The notes below the pieces were generated by a model. That model was not told the origin of the DNA and did not search any database. It worked only from the letters and a program-made list of their open reading frames with translations. The position numbers and the translations under genes are program-made. Positions 7,110 through 14,911 of a stretch of DNA of 17,061 nt are shown here, one piece after another (the stretch's first letter is position 1; each line of letters starts with the position of its first letter). Location: positions 1 to 17,061 of the forward strand of contig JAZKFP010000276.1 in NCBI GenBank assembly GCA_040386355.1. The letters run 5' to 3'. Source of the DNA: JAZKFP01 sp040386355 (lineage in GTDB: Bacteria > Pseudomonadota > Gammaproteobacteria > Pseudomonadales > UBA6940).

Positions 7110-8027
7110 ATGAGTAATTTTTGGCATTTCTGGATTGCTGGTATTGTATTAATACAAATCCTAGGTGCGGTGTGGTTACTATTTTGGACCCGTAAACAAA
7201 GTCCTGAAGATTTAGCAGAAACAGATACGATGGATCATGAATACGATGGTATTCGTGAATTAAATATGCCGCTACCTAAGTGGTGGTTAAATCTTTTTTA
7301 TATCACGATTATTTTTGCACTGGTCTATTTGGTTTTTTATCCAGGTTTTGGTGCTTTTCCTGGAATATTAAATTGGTCTTCTAAAGGTGAATGGCAACAA
7401 GAATTAAATCTTGCCGATCGTCAATACTCTGAATTATTCAAACAATTTTCGAATGAACCGATTGAAACATTAATTCAATATGAAGAGCCTATTGAAGTTG
7501 GACAACGTATTTTCACAAGTTATTGCACTACATGTCATGGAACAGATGCACGCGGCGCCGTGGGTTTTCCTAACTTAACCGATAAAGATTGGCTGTATGG
7601 CGGAACACCGAAAGATATTACTACGACGTTAATTGGTGGTCGCGCAGGAAATATGCCGAGCTTTTCAAAAATTTTAAAACCAGCAGAAATTTCATCAGTT
7701 GCAAAATATGTTGCCAATTTATCTTCCGTACAAGATCCAAGTATGGGTAACCCGCGCTTTGCAAACGGTGAAGCCGTATTTACTAAAAACTGTGCTGCTT
7801 GTCATGGACAAGATGGAAAAGGTAATCAAGCGCTCGGTGCTCCGAACTTGACCGATAATATTTGGTTGTACGGTGGCAATGTTGAAACCATTATTACAAC
7901 ACTTCAACTCGGTAGAAACGGTCGCATGCCTGCGCATCTTACTATATTAGGTGAAGATAAAATTCACGTAGTAGCAGCGTATGTTTATTCGCTTTCAAAT
8001 TCTGCTGAAAAGAAAGATAAGAAATAA
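7110..8027 (+). CDS. ccoP: cbb3-type cytochrome c oxidase subunit III, diheme CcoP
   Basis: Diheme cytochrome c that accepts electrons from soluble c-type cytochromes for the cbb3 oxidase. The 305-residue product has two N-terminal membrane segments (about 7-26 and 60-78) separated by the conserved EYDGIRELNMPLPKWW motif, then two cytochrome c domains with heme sites CTTCH (139-143) and CAACH (228-232). Probable axial methionines are M182 (GNMPSF) and M273 (GRMPAH). The ATG at 7110 is preceded by AGGAG. Last of the four structural genes; the next gene, ccoG, is 267 bases away behind a repeat locus that may separate the two transcripts. Confidence 0.97.
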   Translation: MSNFWHFWIAGIVLIQILGAVWLLFWTRKQSPEDLAETDTMDHEYDGIRELNMPLPKWWLNLFYITIIFALVYLVFYPGFGAFPGILNWSSKGEWQQELNLADRQYSELFKQFSNEPIETLIQYEEPIEVGQRIFTSYCTTCHGTDARGAVGFPNLTDKDWLYGGTPKDITTTLIGGRAGNMPSFSKILKPAEISSVAKYVANLSSVQDPSMGNPRFANGEAVFTKNCAACHGQDGKGNQALGAPNLTDNIWLYGGNVETIITTLQLGRNGRMPAHLTILGEDKIHVVAAYVYSLSNSAEKKDKK

Positions 8028-8064
8028 AATTTAAATCATTAGGTAGTGAATCTATTCATTTAAT

Positions 8065-8253
8065 ACGGGCGAAAAATGTTTCGCCCCTACATAATTCGTT
8101 GAAGATATGGGGTTATAGTTAAGTTGGGTATCATCAGAAATTCATGTAAATCGTTACGTAATTTATACAGCAATAGCTGATGGTTAGTGTGTAGGGGCGA
8201 AACATCTTTCGCCCGCATGTACTTTCCCACAAAACACTATTCATAAAACATTG
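8065..8253. repeat. repeat locus 2 between ccoP and ccoG: inverted pair of palindromic units
   Basis: Units at 8065-8090 and 8191-8216 face each other 100 bases apart; one matches the reverse complement of the other at 24 of 26 positions. They have the same GGGCGAA...TTCGCCCCTAC frame as locus 1 but a different centre (ATG/CAT instead of TGATTA). The right flank, 8217-8253, shares CTTTCCCACA, AACAC and TTCATAAAA with 3325-3361; the sequence between the units is unrelated to that of locus 1. It may attenuate transcription after ccoP. Confidence 0.85.
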
Positions 8254-8294
8254 CACCATTGAAAACTCATCTGCGTTTGGTATATTGAGGAGAC

Positions 8295-9713
8295 ATGAAT
8301 AAACCAAAGTCAATTGCCGTACATGACATATCTCCTGGCCTCGACCTATATGAAAAAAGAAAAAAAATCTACATCCGTCAAGCTAGCGGTATTTTTGAAA
8401 TTTTCCGTACCATTACTATTTGGTTAACGCTTAGTGTTTATTTTATTTTGCCTTGGCTGCAATGGAATAATCGTCAAGCAGTTCTATTTGATTTACCTGC
8501 CCGTCAATTTCGAATTTTTGGTTTAACTTTTTTTCCGCAAGATTTTATTTTATTGGCCTGGGGTCTTATTATTAGCGCGTTTGCGCTGTTCTTTATTACG
8601 AATATTTTAGGTCGAGTTTGGTGTGGATACACCTGCCCTCAAACCGTTTGGACAAAAATATTTGTGTGGATTGAAGAGTGGATTGAAGGCTCTCGAACTC
8701 AGCGCATGCGTTTGGATAAATCACCTCTCACTTCAGTTAAAGCCTTCCGTAAATTTTTAAAACATTTTTTATGGTTTAGCGTTGCAGCGCTAACAGCTGT
8801 TACTTTTCTAGGTTATTTCACCTCAATTAATATTCTTATTTTCAATATTTTAAAATTAGATTTAAATGGCTGGAGTTGGTTTTGGATTGGATTCTTTACG
8901 CTTGCAACCTATATGAATGCGGGTTGGATGCGTGAACAAGTCTGTATGTACATGTGTCCGTACGCGCGCTTTCAATCGGTAATGTTTGATTCCGACACGC
9001 TTGTTATTTCTTATGATAAAGAACGCGGTGAACCGCGCGGTTCACGCTCACGCAACCCCGAACAAAATGAAAAAAAATCATCATTAGGCGATTGCATTGA
9101 TTGTCACATGTGCGTGCAAGTTTGTCCTACTGGAATTGATATTCGAGATGGTTTGCAATTTGAATGCATTGGTTGTGCAGCCTGTATCGACGCTTGTGAT
9201 ACGGTAATGAAACAAATGAATTATGCCCCTGGCCTTGTTCGTTATACGACTGAAAATACTTTAGCGCATAAACCTACTAAAATTTTACGACCACGTATGT
9301 TTGGGTATGGTGTGGTTTTATTGATAATTACCACCGCATTTTTCACTTATATTTTTCAGCGATCCATTATTAGTTTAGATGTACTTCGAGATCGCAATGT
9401 TTTATATCGAATCACAGAAAACGGTTTTATTGAAAATGCATACACCTTAAAACTTATTAATAAAGGTCAGGAACCACTCGAAGTTTTTATACAAGTTGAC
9501 AACAAAGATTTTAAATTGTCAGCGCCTTCATCTATCACCTTAGAAAATAACGATGTAGAAACCGTGATCGTTCATGTAACGCACACTATACACCCCAATA
9601 AAGCTCGTTTAAAAAATCAGGATATTGATTTTCAAATTCAATCATTAAATGGTGAAACAATTACTAACACTGAAAGTCGTTTTATGGTTCCTTTAATAAT
9701 AACTACTCAATAA
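8295..9713 (+). CDS. ccoG: cytochrome c oxidase accessory protein CcoG (FixG/RdxA)
   Basis: Polytopic membrane protein with iron-sulfur clusters, needed for cbb3 assembly; in Rhodobacter it has been shown to act as a cupric reductase supplying Cu(I) to CcoI-dependent assembly. In the 472 residues I see membrane segments (about 37-57, 83-105, 160-185, 193-210, 335-355), the conserved WCGYTCPQTVW (109-119), a ferredoxin region with cysteines 267, 270, 273, 277 and 291, 294, 297, 301 (two CxxCxxCxxxC sets), and a C-terminal Ig-like FixG_C domain after about residue 360. The start at 8295 follows GAGGAG closely. First gene of the assembly cluster ccoGHIS, with ccoH ten bases after it. Confidence 0.97.
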   Translation: MNKPKSIAVHDISPGLDLYEKRKKIYIRQASGIFEIFRTITIWLTLSVYFILPWLQWNNRQAVLFDLPARQFRIFGLTFFPQDFILLAWGLIISAFALFFITNILGRVWCGYTCPQTVWTKIFVWIEEWIEGSRTQRMRLDKSPLTSVKAFRKFLKHFLWFSVAALTAVTFLGYFTSINILIFNILKLDLNGWSWFWIGFFTLATYMNAGWMREQVCMYMCPYARFQSVMFDSDTLVISYDKERGEPRGSRSRNPEQNEKKSSLGDCIDCHMCVQVCPTGIDIRDGLQFECIGCAACIDACDTVMKQMNYAPGLVRYTTENTLAHKPTKILRPRMFGYGVVLLIITTAFFTYIFQRSIISLDVLRDRNVLYRITENGFIENAYTLKLINKGQEPLEVFIQVDNKDFKLSAPSSITLENNDVETVIVHVTHTIHPNKARLKNQDIDFQIQSLNGETITNTESRFMVPLIITTQ

Positions 9714-9723
9714 TTGGTTAATT

Positions 9724-10359
9724 ATGAATAATTCAGAACAAACAAAGAATACTGAAAGAAAATCAAAATTCTGGTTAGGCTTTATTCTTTTCTTTCCGCT
9801 ATTAAGCGTTGTTAGCGGAATTACGATGATTTATTTAGCCAACACATCGGAAAATTCTATGGTTCAAGATGATTGGTATAAAGCAGGATTGGCAGTAAAT
9901 GTTGATTTAGCAGAAGAACAATGGGCGCAAACACAACAGATTGTTTCAAAGCTATCAATAAGGCCGTCAAACATAAACAATGCCGATGATCAACAGATTG
10001 CTCAAATTGAACTTACTTCAAAAAATGCAGCGTCAGTACCTAGTAAATCTGTATTACCTGACGCAGCTGCACCCAGTGAAGCCGCAGTACCTGGTACAGC
10101 TATATTACATGGAAAAATTTTAGAGTTGTCATTTGAACACGTGACGGATGATGCGCGTGATGTAGCAGTTAAACTAGAGTTAGATGAAACAGACAATACT
10201 CTTATTTATAGAGGCAATTTTAATAAAAAATTATCCGGTACTTACCGTATACATGTTAAAGGAATTTTAGATTATAAACCTTGGGCTTTGACCCAACGAT
10301 TTTCGGTACCAAATACTAATGATGAACAATGGTCTGTTGATTTAAAAGCTTCTTCTTAA
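9724..10359 (+). CDS. ccoH: cbb3 oxidase assembly protein CcoH (FixH family)
   Basis: Single-pass membrane protein that works with CcoI during cbb3 oxidase maturation. Residues 16-39 form the membrane helix, followed by the FixH signature MVQDDWYKAGLAVNVDLA (46-63). The C-terminal half is a beta-rich FixH domain ending in DYKPWALTQRF. At 211 residues it is longer than most FixH proteins (about 160-180): the excess is an Ala/Pro/Ser-rich stretch at about residues 99-126. It lies ten bases after ccoG and fifteen before ccoI, with no strong ribosome binding site, suggesting translational coupling. Confidence 0.92.
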   Translation: MNNSEQTKNTERKSKFWLGFILFFPLLSVVSGITMIYLANTSENSMVQDDWYKAGLAVNVDLAEEQWAQTQQIVSKLSIRPSNINNADDQQIAQIELTSKNAASVPSKSVLPDAAAPSEAAVPGTAILHGKILELSFEHVTDDARDVAVKLELDETDNTLIYRGNFNKKLSGTYRIHVKGILDYKPWALTQRFSVPNTNDEQWSVDLKASS

Positions 10360-10374
10360 TTTTTAGTATTAAAT

Positions 10375-12900
10375 ATGGATTTAAATTCTCAAGAAACTAT
10401 TAGTCAATTTGAAAAAGCACCTTGCTGTAGCCATTGCGGTACACCGCTATCTCATTATTATGAAACCGCGGAAATTAATTCAGAAAAACACCATTACTGC
10501 TGTGTAGGTTGCTTAAGAGTTGCAGAATTTATTCATCATCAAAAACTCGATTATTTCTATAGTATTGCAAAAGATTCTTTGCAAAAACCTCCACCTATCT
10601 CTTTATTTGACTGGCATAAAAAAGAATTATCTTCAGCTTTTATTCGTCAACAAGGTGATCAAACATTTTCGATTGAACTTAAATTAACGGGCTTACGTTG
10701 TACGGCTTGTGCTTGGCTGATTGAACACGCCTTAAAAGATATTCCTGGGTTAATACAATTTAATTTGCAATACGAATACGCGCGGTTGTACATCCAGTGG
10801 AATCCGACTGATGTTGAACTTACAAAAATTACTGACCATTTACTGCAATGTGGCTATGCGTCAGTGCCTTTGCATTCAGCCGATGCAATTATTCAGCGTA
10901 AAACTGAACGTCAACAAGCACTGCGTCGATTAAGCGTCGCAGGACTTGGCATGATGCAAGTTATGATGTATGCCGTTGCGTTATATATTGGTAATTTTCA
11001 GTTTATTGAATCTGAATTTTTTACTTTGTTTCGATGGATTAGCTGGATTATTTGTACACCGGTTTTATTTTACTCCGGTTTACCTATTTTAATGGGCGCA
11101 TGGCGTGGAATTAAAGCACGCAAACCAGGAATGGATGTACCGGTTAGTACCGCATTAATTTGGGCATATACCTACAGCGTTTGGTCCACACTGCATCAAG
11201 GAACAGAAATTTATTTTGATTCAGTTACGATGTTTGTATTTTTCTTGAGCTGTAGTCGATATTTAGAAATGTCTGCGCATCATGCCTCGCAAGAACGCAT
11301 CACAAATATTTTGCAATCGTTTGCGCCTTTATATTTAAAAATAGTCGACGGCATTTCGCAGGAAATTACTCGTGCATCTATTCAAAAAGATGATTATTTA
11401 ATTATTAAAGCTGGGCAAGAAATTCCAGTCGATGGCGTACTTAAATCTAATGAAGCATTGTTAGATTGTGCATTATTAACAGGTGAATCAAACCCAGTAA
11501 AACTACTTCAAGGAAGTAATATTCCAGGAGGAGCTTTTAATAGTGCACATTCTTTTGAAATGCTTGCGGAAAACTCTGCGATTTATTCTCGATTAAGTAC
11601 AATGGAACAATTAGCGCAAAATACCCTAGCACAACGTGTAAATTTACCACCCGTTATCGATATTATTGCTCGTTATTTTAGTGTAACTGTACTAACCACA
11701 GCTTTTATTATTTACAACATATGGCTGCAAATTGATTCAGATCGCGCCATGGCAATAACTTTATCTATGTTGGTTGCAACCTGTCCCTGTGCTTTATCTA
11801 TTGCATCGCCTGCTGTTACAGCGCGTTGGATTTCTGCGCTAGCTCGCATGGGTTTACTTACTAAACGCATGGATCGATTAAATTTATTACATCAACTAAA
11901 AACGATTGTTTTTGATAAGACAGGAACATTAACTTTAGGGCGGCCTGTTTTACGTGGCGTGCGTGCGTATTTATTTTCTGCAGAAAATAATTCAGCCATG
12001 ATGAACGTTCAAATTAAAAATGCAATAATCGCAGCCAGCAGTTTAGAATTTGAATCAGCGCATCCCATTGCTCACGCTTTCAAAAATTTTACAGCACCGC
12101 AATCTACAAACCGTATTGAAACAATCCAAGGGATTGAAGGCTTAGTACTAAATAAAAAATATTATATTGGTTCAAAAAACTTTATTGCGCAACACCATGT
12201 CGGAATTTTTGAATGTGTAGAGACATTATCAAGTAGCAGTTACGTATTAGTAAACCAAGATTTGGCATCATTACGTCAAACAAATGGAACTTGGAATACG
12301 GATCAAAATACCTGGCAAACTTCGATTTATATTTTTAATCAAACAGACAATGAATTATTTGAATTATTTCTCGAAGATCCGTTGCGAGATGGAGCAAAAT
12401 CCTGTGTTAAAAATTTACACGCACAAGAATTAGAATTGCATTTATTTAGTGGCGATCAACGTATTTTTGCAGAACCTTTAGCCAACACATTGTGTATTAA
12501 TAATGTGCAAGCTGAAATTACTCCTGAAGAAAAACAGAAATTATTGGAAAAACTACCAAGACCTATTTTAATGCTCGGTGATGGAAATAACGATAGTCTT
12601 GCTTGTGCCTCGGCTGATATTGCAATTGCAATGGCAAGTGGGAGTGATTTAACCAAAAGCCAAGCCGATTTAATTTGTACTAAAAATACATTAGATTTTT
12701 TGCCTCACATTATTGAATTGAGTCGTAAAGCTGATTTAATTAAACGACAAAATTGGATTTGGGCCATTGGGTATAATCTTAGTGTGTTGCCAATTGCCGC
12801 TATGGGATGGATTCCACCTTATATTGCAGCGTTAGGTATGTCGTTAAGTTCTCTGCTCGTTGTTCTTAATACGTTACGCCTACGAGATCCATACCCGTAA
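10375..12900 (+). CDS. ccoI: copper-exporting P1B-type ATPase CcoI (FixI) for cbb3 assembly
   Basis: Inner-membrane copper ATPase that delivers copper for CuB of the cbb3 oxidase. In the 841 residues, in order: an N-terminal Cys cluster (CCSHCG from 17, later YCCVGC), typical of FixI-type pumps; a heavy-metal-associated domain with CTAC at 109-112; the actuator TGES at 369-372; the transmembrane CPC metal site at 470-472; the phosphorylation motif DKTGT beginning D514; the HP motif of P1B ATPases at 564-565 (SAHP); and the hinge GDGNND at 735-740. The hinge is GDGxND with Asn where Ile/Val is usual, and is followed by SLACASAD instead of APALA-type sequence, a variation also seen among FixI proteins. 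The start at 10375 lacks a clear ribosome binding site. Confidence 0.97.
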   Translation: MDLNSQETISQFEKAPCCSHCGTPLSHYYETAEINSEKHHYCCVGCLRVAEFIHHQKLDYFYSIAKDSLQKPPPISLFDWHKKELSSAFIRQQGDQTFSIELKLTGLRCTACAWLIEHALKDIPGLIQFNLQYEYARLYIQWNPTDVELTKITDHLLQCGYASVPLHSADAIIQRKTERQQALRRLSVAGLGMMQVMMYAVALYIGNFQFIESEFFTLFRWISWIICTPVLFYSGLPILMGAWRGIKARKPGMDVPVSTALIWAYTYSVWSTLHQGTEIYFDSVTMFVFFLSCSRYLEMSAHHASQERITNILQSFAPLYLKIVDGISQEITRASIQKDDYLIIKAGQEIPVDGVLKSNEALLDCALLTGESNPVKLLQGSNIPGGAFNSAHSFEMLAENSAIYSRLSTMEQLAQNTLAQRVNLPPVIDIIARYFSVTVLTTAFIIYNIWLQIDSDRAMAITLSMLVATCPCALSIASPAVTARWISALARMGLLTKRMDRLNLLHQLKTIVFDKTGTLTLGRPVLRGVRAYLFSAENNSAMMNVQIKNAIIAASSLEFESAHPIAHAFKNFTAPQSTNRIETIQGIEGLVLNKKYYIGSKNFIAQHHVGIFECVETLSSSSYVLVNQDLASLRQTNGTWNTDQNTWQTSIYIFNQTDNELFELFLEDPLRDGAKSCVKNLHAQELELHLFSGDQRIFAEPLANTLCINNVQAEITPEEKQKLLEKLPRPILMLGDGNNDSLACASADIAIAMASGSDLTKSQADLICTKNTLDFLPHIIELSRKADLIKRQNWIWAIGYNLSVLPIAAMGWIPPYIAALGMSLSSLLVVLNTLRLRDPYP

Positions 12901-12914
12901 CGAATGAGAATTAG

Positions 12915-13090
12915 GGCGCTTCGCGCGCCGCGACTAAAGGCAGCGGCCGGACAAATGAAATGGTGAAGCATGAAGATTTTTTTTCAGTTGCACAACGTCT
13001 TGACGCTGCGTAGCCAAAGCTTTACGCAGCGAGAACGCTGTGACGCGTTCGAGCAGGCAACACACAAAATGTCTTGCAACCAGCATTTTG
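12915..13090. repeat. array of four hairpins between ccoI and ccoS
   Basis: The 260-base gap between ccoI and ccoS holds a locally GC-rich island with four simple hairpins: 12915-12929 (GGCGC/GCGCC), 13004-13031 (CGCTGCGTA/TACGCAGCG, 9 bp perfect), 13033-13050 (GAACGC/GCGTTC) and 13065-13090 (CAAAATG/CATTTTG). None is followed by a T-tract, so they are not classical terminators. They may be REP-like repeats or a processed/structured RNA within the ccoGHIS transcript. Frames through this stretch resemble no protein family. Confidence 0.55.
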
Positions 13091-13160
13091 CGGGAAAAAA
13101 GATCATGATGAACACTTACTCTTTTTTAAAACAAAAGGTCATTCGTTACGGGTATATTCT

Positions 13161-13379
13161 ATGAACAGTTTATTAATTTTAATTCCAATCAGTATAATTT
13201 TTCTTGGAATTGCTATCTGGACTTTTTTTTGGGCCGTTAAAAAAAATCAATTTGAAGATCTTGAACGCCATGGACATATGGTTTTATGGGAAAAAGAAAA
13301 TTTTCATACAAGCAAAAAATCTGATGATATGCCTAGCTCATCTCCTAACAATAAAACCATAGATAACAAAAAATTATGA
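13161..13379 (+). CDS. ccoS: cbb3 oxidase maturation protein CcoS
   Basis: Small membrane protein required for cofactor insertion (hemes b and CuB) into the cbb3 catalytic subunit. The 72-residue product starts MNSLLILIPISIIFLGIAIW, a single membrane helix, followed by the family motif FWAVKKNQFEDLERHGHMVL, where the typical form is W(A)V..GQ(F/Y)DDL. The tail after residue 48 is Ser/Lys/Asn-rich. The ATG at 13161 is chosen because family similarity begins there; the frame is open upstream through the hairpin array. Its TGA overlaps the ATG of the next gene (ATGA), so the two are translationally coupled. Confidence 0.93.
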   Translation: MNSLLILIPISIIFLGIAIWTFFWAVKKNQFEDLERHGHMVLWEKENFHTSKKSDDMPSSSPNNKTIDNKKL

Positions 13380-14092
13380 ATTCTGCTTGGTTAATGGCTT
13401 TATTTTTAGGATGGTTAAGCACATTGCACTGCGTGGGGATGTGTGGTGGATTAAGCGCTTCCATAGGATTTATGCCGCAACTAAAAACATTCCCAAGCGC
13501 GGTATTTTTAATCCATGGTATTCGAATAATAACTTATGCATTACTGGGTTTTATTTTAAGTCCATTTAGTAACTATATTCAGGGATGGCAATGGGGCGAA
13601 ATATTTTTTCGGTTCATGGCAGCACTTATGTTATTTTTGCTAGGTATCCAACTCTGGTCAGGTCGACCCATGTTGCGATGGTTAGAAAAAATAGGTGGTA
13701 ATTTAAGTAAACCCTTTTTAAAAAGTTCGCGTTTATTTAAATCGGAAAATAAACCCATTAAAATTGCATTACTTTTTGGAATGGGTTGGGGTTTATTTCC
13801 CTGCGGTATGGTTTATTCGGCATTAATTTGGAGTGTAACTCAACCTTCACAAAACTTTTTTTATCCAAGTTTTTTAATGATGATATTTGGCATTGGTACA
13901 TTACCTGGTACTTTAGGTGTAAGTCTTGCTTCGAATGTTATACAAAAAATTAACCGTCACCGTTTAACGCGTCCTATTGCAGGATTTTTATTATGTGCAA
14001 CTGCGTTGTGGACATTAATCTCACCCATACAAATGGCATTACAAAGAAATTCTATCCAATCTAGCGAACATACAATGCATCAGCATCATTAA
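13376..14092 (+). CDS. DsbD_2/UreH-like ("sulfite exporter TauE-like") membrane protein, cbb3-cluster associated
   Basis: A 238-residue polytopic membrane protein with about six hydrophobic helices. It opens with the motif LHCVGMCGG (Cys19, Cys23) and has a second conserved Cys in GWGLFPCGMVYSAL, the pattern of the UreH-like transmembrane family (DsbD_2), commonly labelled sulfite exporter TauE/SafE. Genes of this type regularly follow ccoS in Pseudomonas and other gammaproteobacteria, so a role in copper or redox handling for cbb3 assembly is likely, although its function is not established. The C-terminus ends in a short His-rich tail (HTMHQHH), consistent with metal binding. The start overlaps the ccoS stop by four bases. 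No hemN or fnr homologue follows, as often happens in related clusters. Confidence 0.85.
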   Translation: MNSAWLMALFLGWLSTLHCVGMCGGLSASIGFMPQLKTFPSAVFLIHGIRIITYALLGFILSPFSNYIQGWQWGEIFFRFMAALMLFLLGIQLWSGRPMLRWLEKIGGNLSKPFLKSSRLFKSENKPIKIALLFGMGWGLFPCGMVYSALIWSVTQPSQNFFYPSFLMMIFGIGTLPGTLGVSLASNVIQKINRHRLTRPIAGFLLCATALWTLISPIQMALQRNSIQSSEHTMHQHH

Positions 14093-14136
14093 TTAATAGT
14101 TGAACATCATTTAATAACTATTCAAATATCGATAAG

Positions 14137-14213
14137 ACGGGCGAATAATCATTCACCCGTGTTGAATGCTGCTTACTAACGATTTAATATTTAAAAAGTG
14201 TTTACGGGTATAT
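14137..14213. repeat. repeat locus 3: single, slightly degraded copy of the palindromic unit with one flank
   Basis: 14137-14160 is a lone unit (ACGGGCGAATAATCATTCACCCGT). The reverse complement of its flank, 14161-14213, matches the left flank of locus 1 (3177-3225): both contain ACACTTTT, AAATATT and TTCAACACGGG in order. One half is altered (CACCC in place of CGCCC), and the CCTAC end and the inverted partner are missing. It lies just after the last gene of the cco assembly cluster, where it may help end transcription. Confidence 0.75.
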
Positions 14214-14241
14214 TTTTAAACAATACTAATTATCAGCGAAT

Positions 14242-14272
14242 AAAAAAAGAGCGTAAATAATTACGCCCTTTT
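14242..14272 (-). terminator. rho-independent terminator of the BON-domain gene
   Basis: Read on the minus strand, AAAGGGCGTAA and TTACGCTCTTT form an 11-bp stem (one G-U pair) around a TTAT loop, followed by further T residues. It lies about 30 bases after the stop of the gene at 14304-14705. The complement also ends in a short T-run, so it may act weakly for plus-strand transcripts coming from the cco cluster. Confidence 0.8.
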
Positions 14273-14303
14273 ATCTAAACTATGAATTAACAGTAATCAA
14301 TAT

Positions 14304-14705
14304 TTATGAATTCACTTCTAATTGATCAACAATTTCATAATCTGCTGAATGCTTTTCAACTGCTGCTAAAATTCGTTCACGGTCTGCGTCATCTTCAACA
14401 GTACCGGTAATAGTTAACGTTTTATTTACTGCAGTAATCTCAACATTTTCCATTGCTGATGACAATTTTTCATCTTGCTTAATTTCTTGACGAATTTCAT
14501 TTGCCACAGCTATATCTTGATCATTCACCATTTGCTCTGGTTGAGTTGGCATTGACTGATTTTGAGTAGAAGAATCAGTAGGAGATTGCATGCTAGGTTC
14601 TTGCATCATTGGTTCGCGTTCTGACGGTAAACCTTTTTCAGCTTGTGCTACACCCATTGCGCTTAAACCTAAACAAGTAACTAAAGCAATTGATAATTTT
14701 TTCAT
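14304..14705 (-). CDS. secreted single-BON-domain protein
   Basis: A small (133 aa) periplasmic protein. Residues 1-22 form a signal peptide (MKKLSIALVTCLGLSAMGVA, cleavage after AQA). Residues 24-62 are a Met/Gln/Pro/Ser-rich low-complexity linker. Residues about 65-132 form one BON domain (AVANEIRQEIKQDEKLS, then VNKTLTITGTVEDDADRERI), the lipid- or envelope-binding fold found in OsmY and related proteins. OsmY has two BON domains, so this is not OsmY itself; single-BON secreted proteins are common in proteobacteria and often envelope-stress related. The ATG at 14705 has CGGAGATAA upstream. Its own terminator follows, so it is a one-gene unit. The exact role is unknown. Confidence 0.88.
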   Translation of the reverse strand: MKKLSIALVTCLGLSAMGVAQAEKGLPSEREPMMQEPSMQSPTDSSTQNQSMPTQPEQMVNDQDIAVANEIRQEIKQDEKLSSAMENVEITAVNKTLTITGTVEDDADRERILAAVEKHSADYEIVDQLEVNS

Positions 14706-14827
14706 GATTTATCTCCGCTATTTTATAAAAATTTTACGTTGTTACGTTGTAGTGAAATTTACGATTAAACTTCTTTTAAAACGAGATTCAAGTTAGCAGC
14801 TAAATCGTAAAGCAACCCGATACTCTC

Positions 14828-14861
14828 GTGCGGCAGCTACGAACTCCGTACGCTAACGCAC
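14828..14861. repeat. GC-rich nested hairpin upstream of exoD
   Basis: GTGCG (14828-14832) pairs with CGCAC (14857-14861). Inside, AGCTACG (14835-14841) pairs with CGTA-C-GCT (14847-14854), one base bulged. It stands out from the AT-rich surroundings and has a short T-run on its right side. It could be a REP-like element or a structured leader; its role is unknown. Confidence 0.4.
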
Positions 14862-14911
14862 CTTTTGACAAGAAAATTTTCAAAATAATGTCCTTGAGAT
14901 TGCAGGATGAA

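Noticed and set aside
12970..13164. A 64-codon plus-strand frame through the hairpin array before ccoS
   Set aside because: It is made of palindromic sequence and ends just inside ccoS in another frame; no recognisable protein features.
3226..14160. GGGCGAA...TTCGCCC repeats as a CRISPR array
   Set aside because: Units are inverted, kilobases apart and have no regular spacers; they are dispersed palindromic repeats.
14828..14911. N-terminal extension of the ExoD-like protein from a GTG at 14828
   Set aside because: It would place a GC-rich hairpin in coding sequence and has no family similarity.
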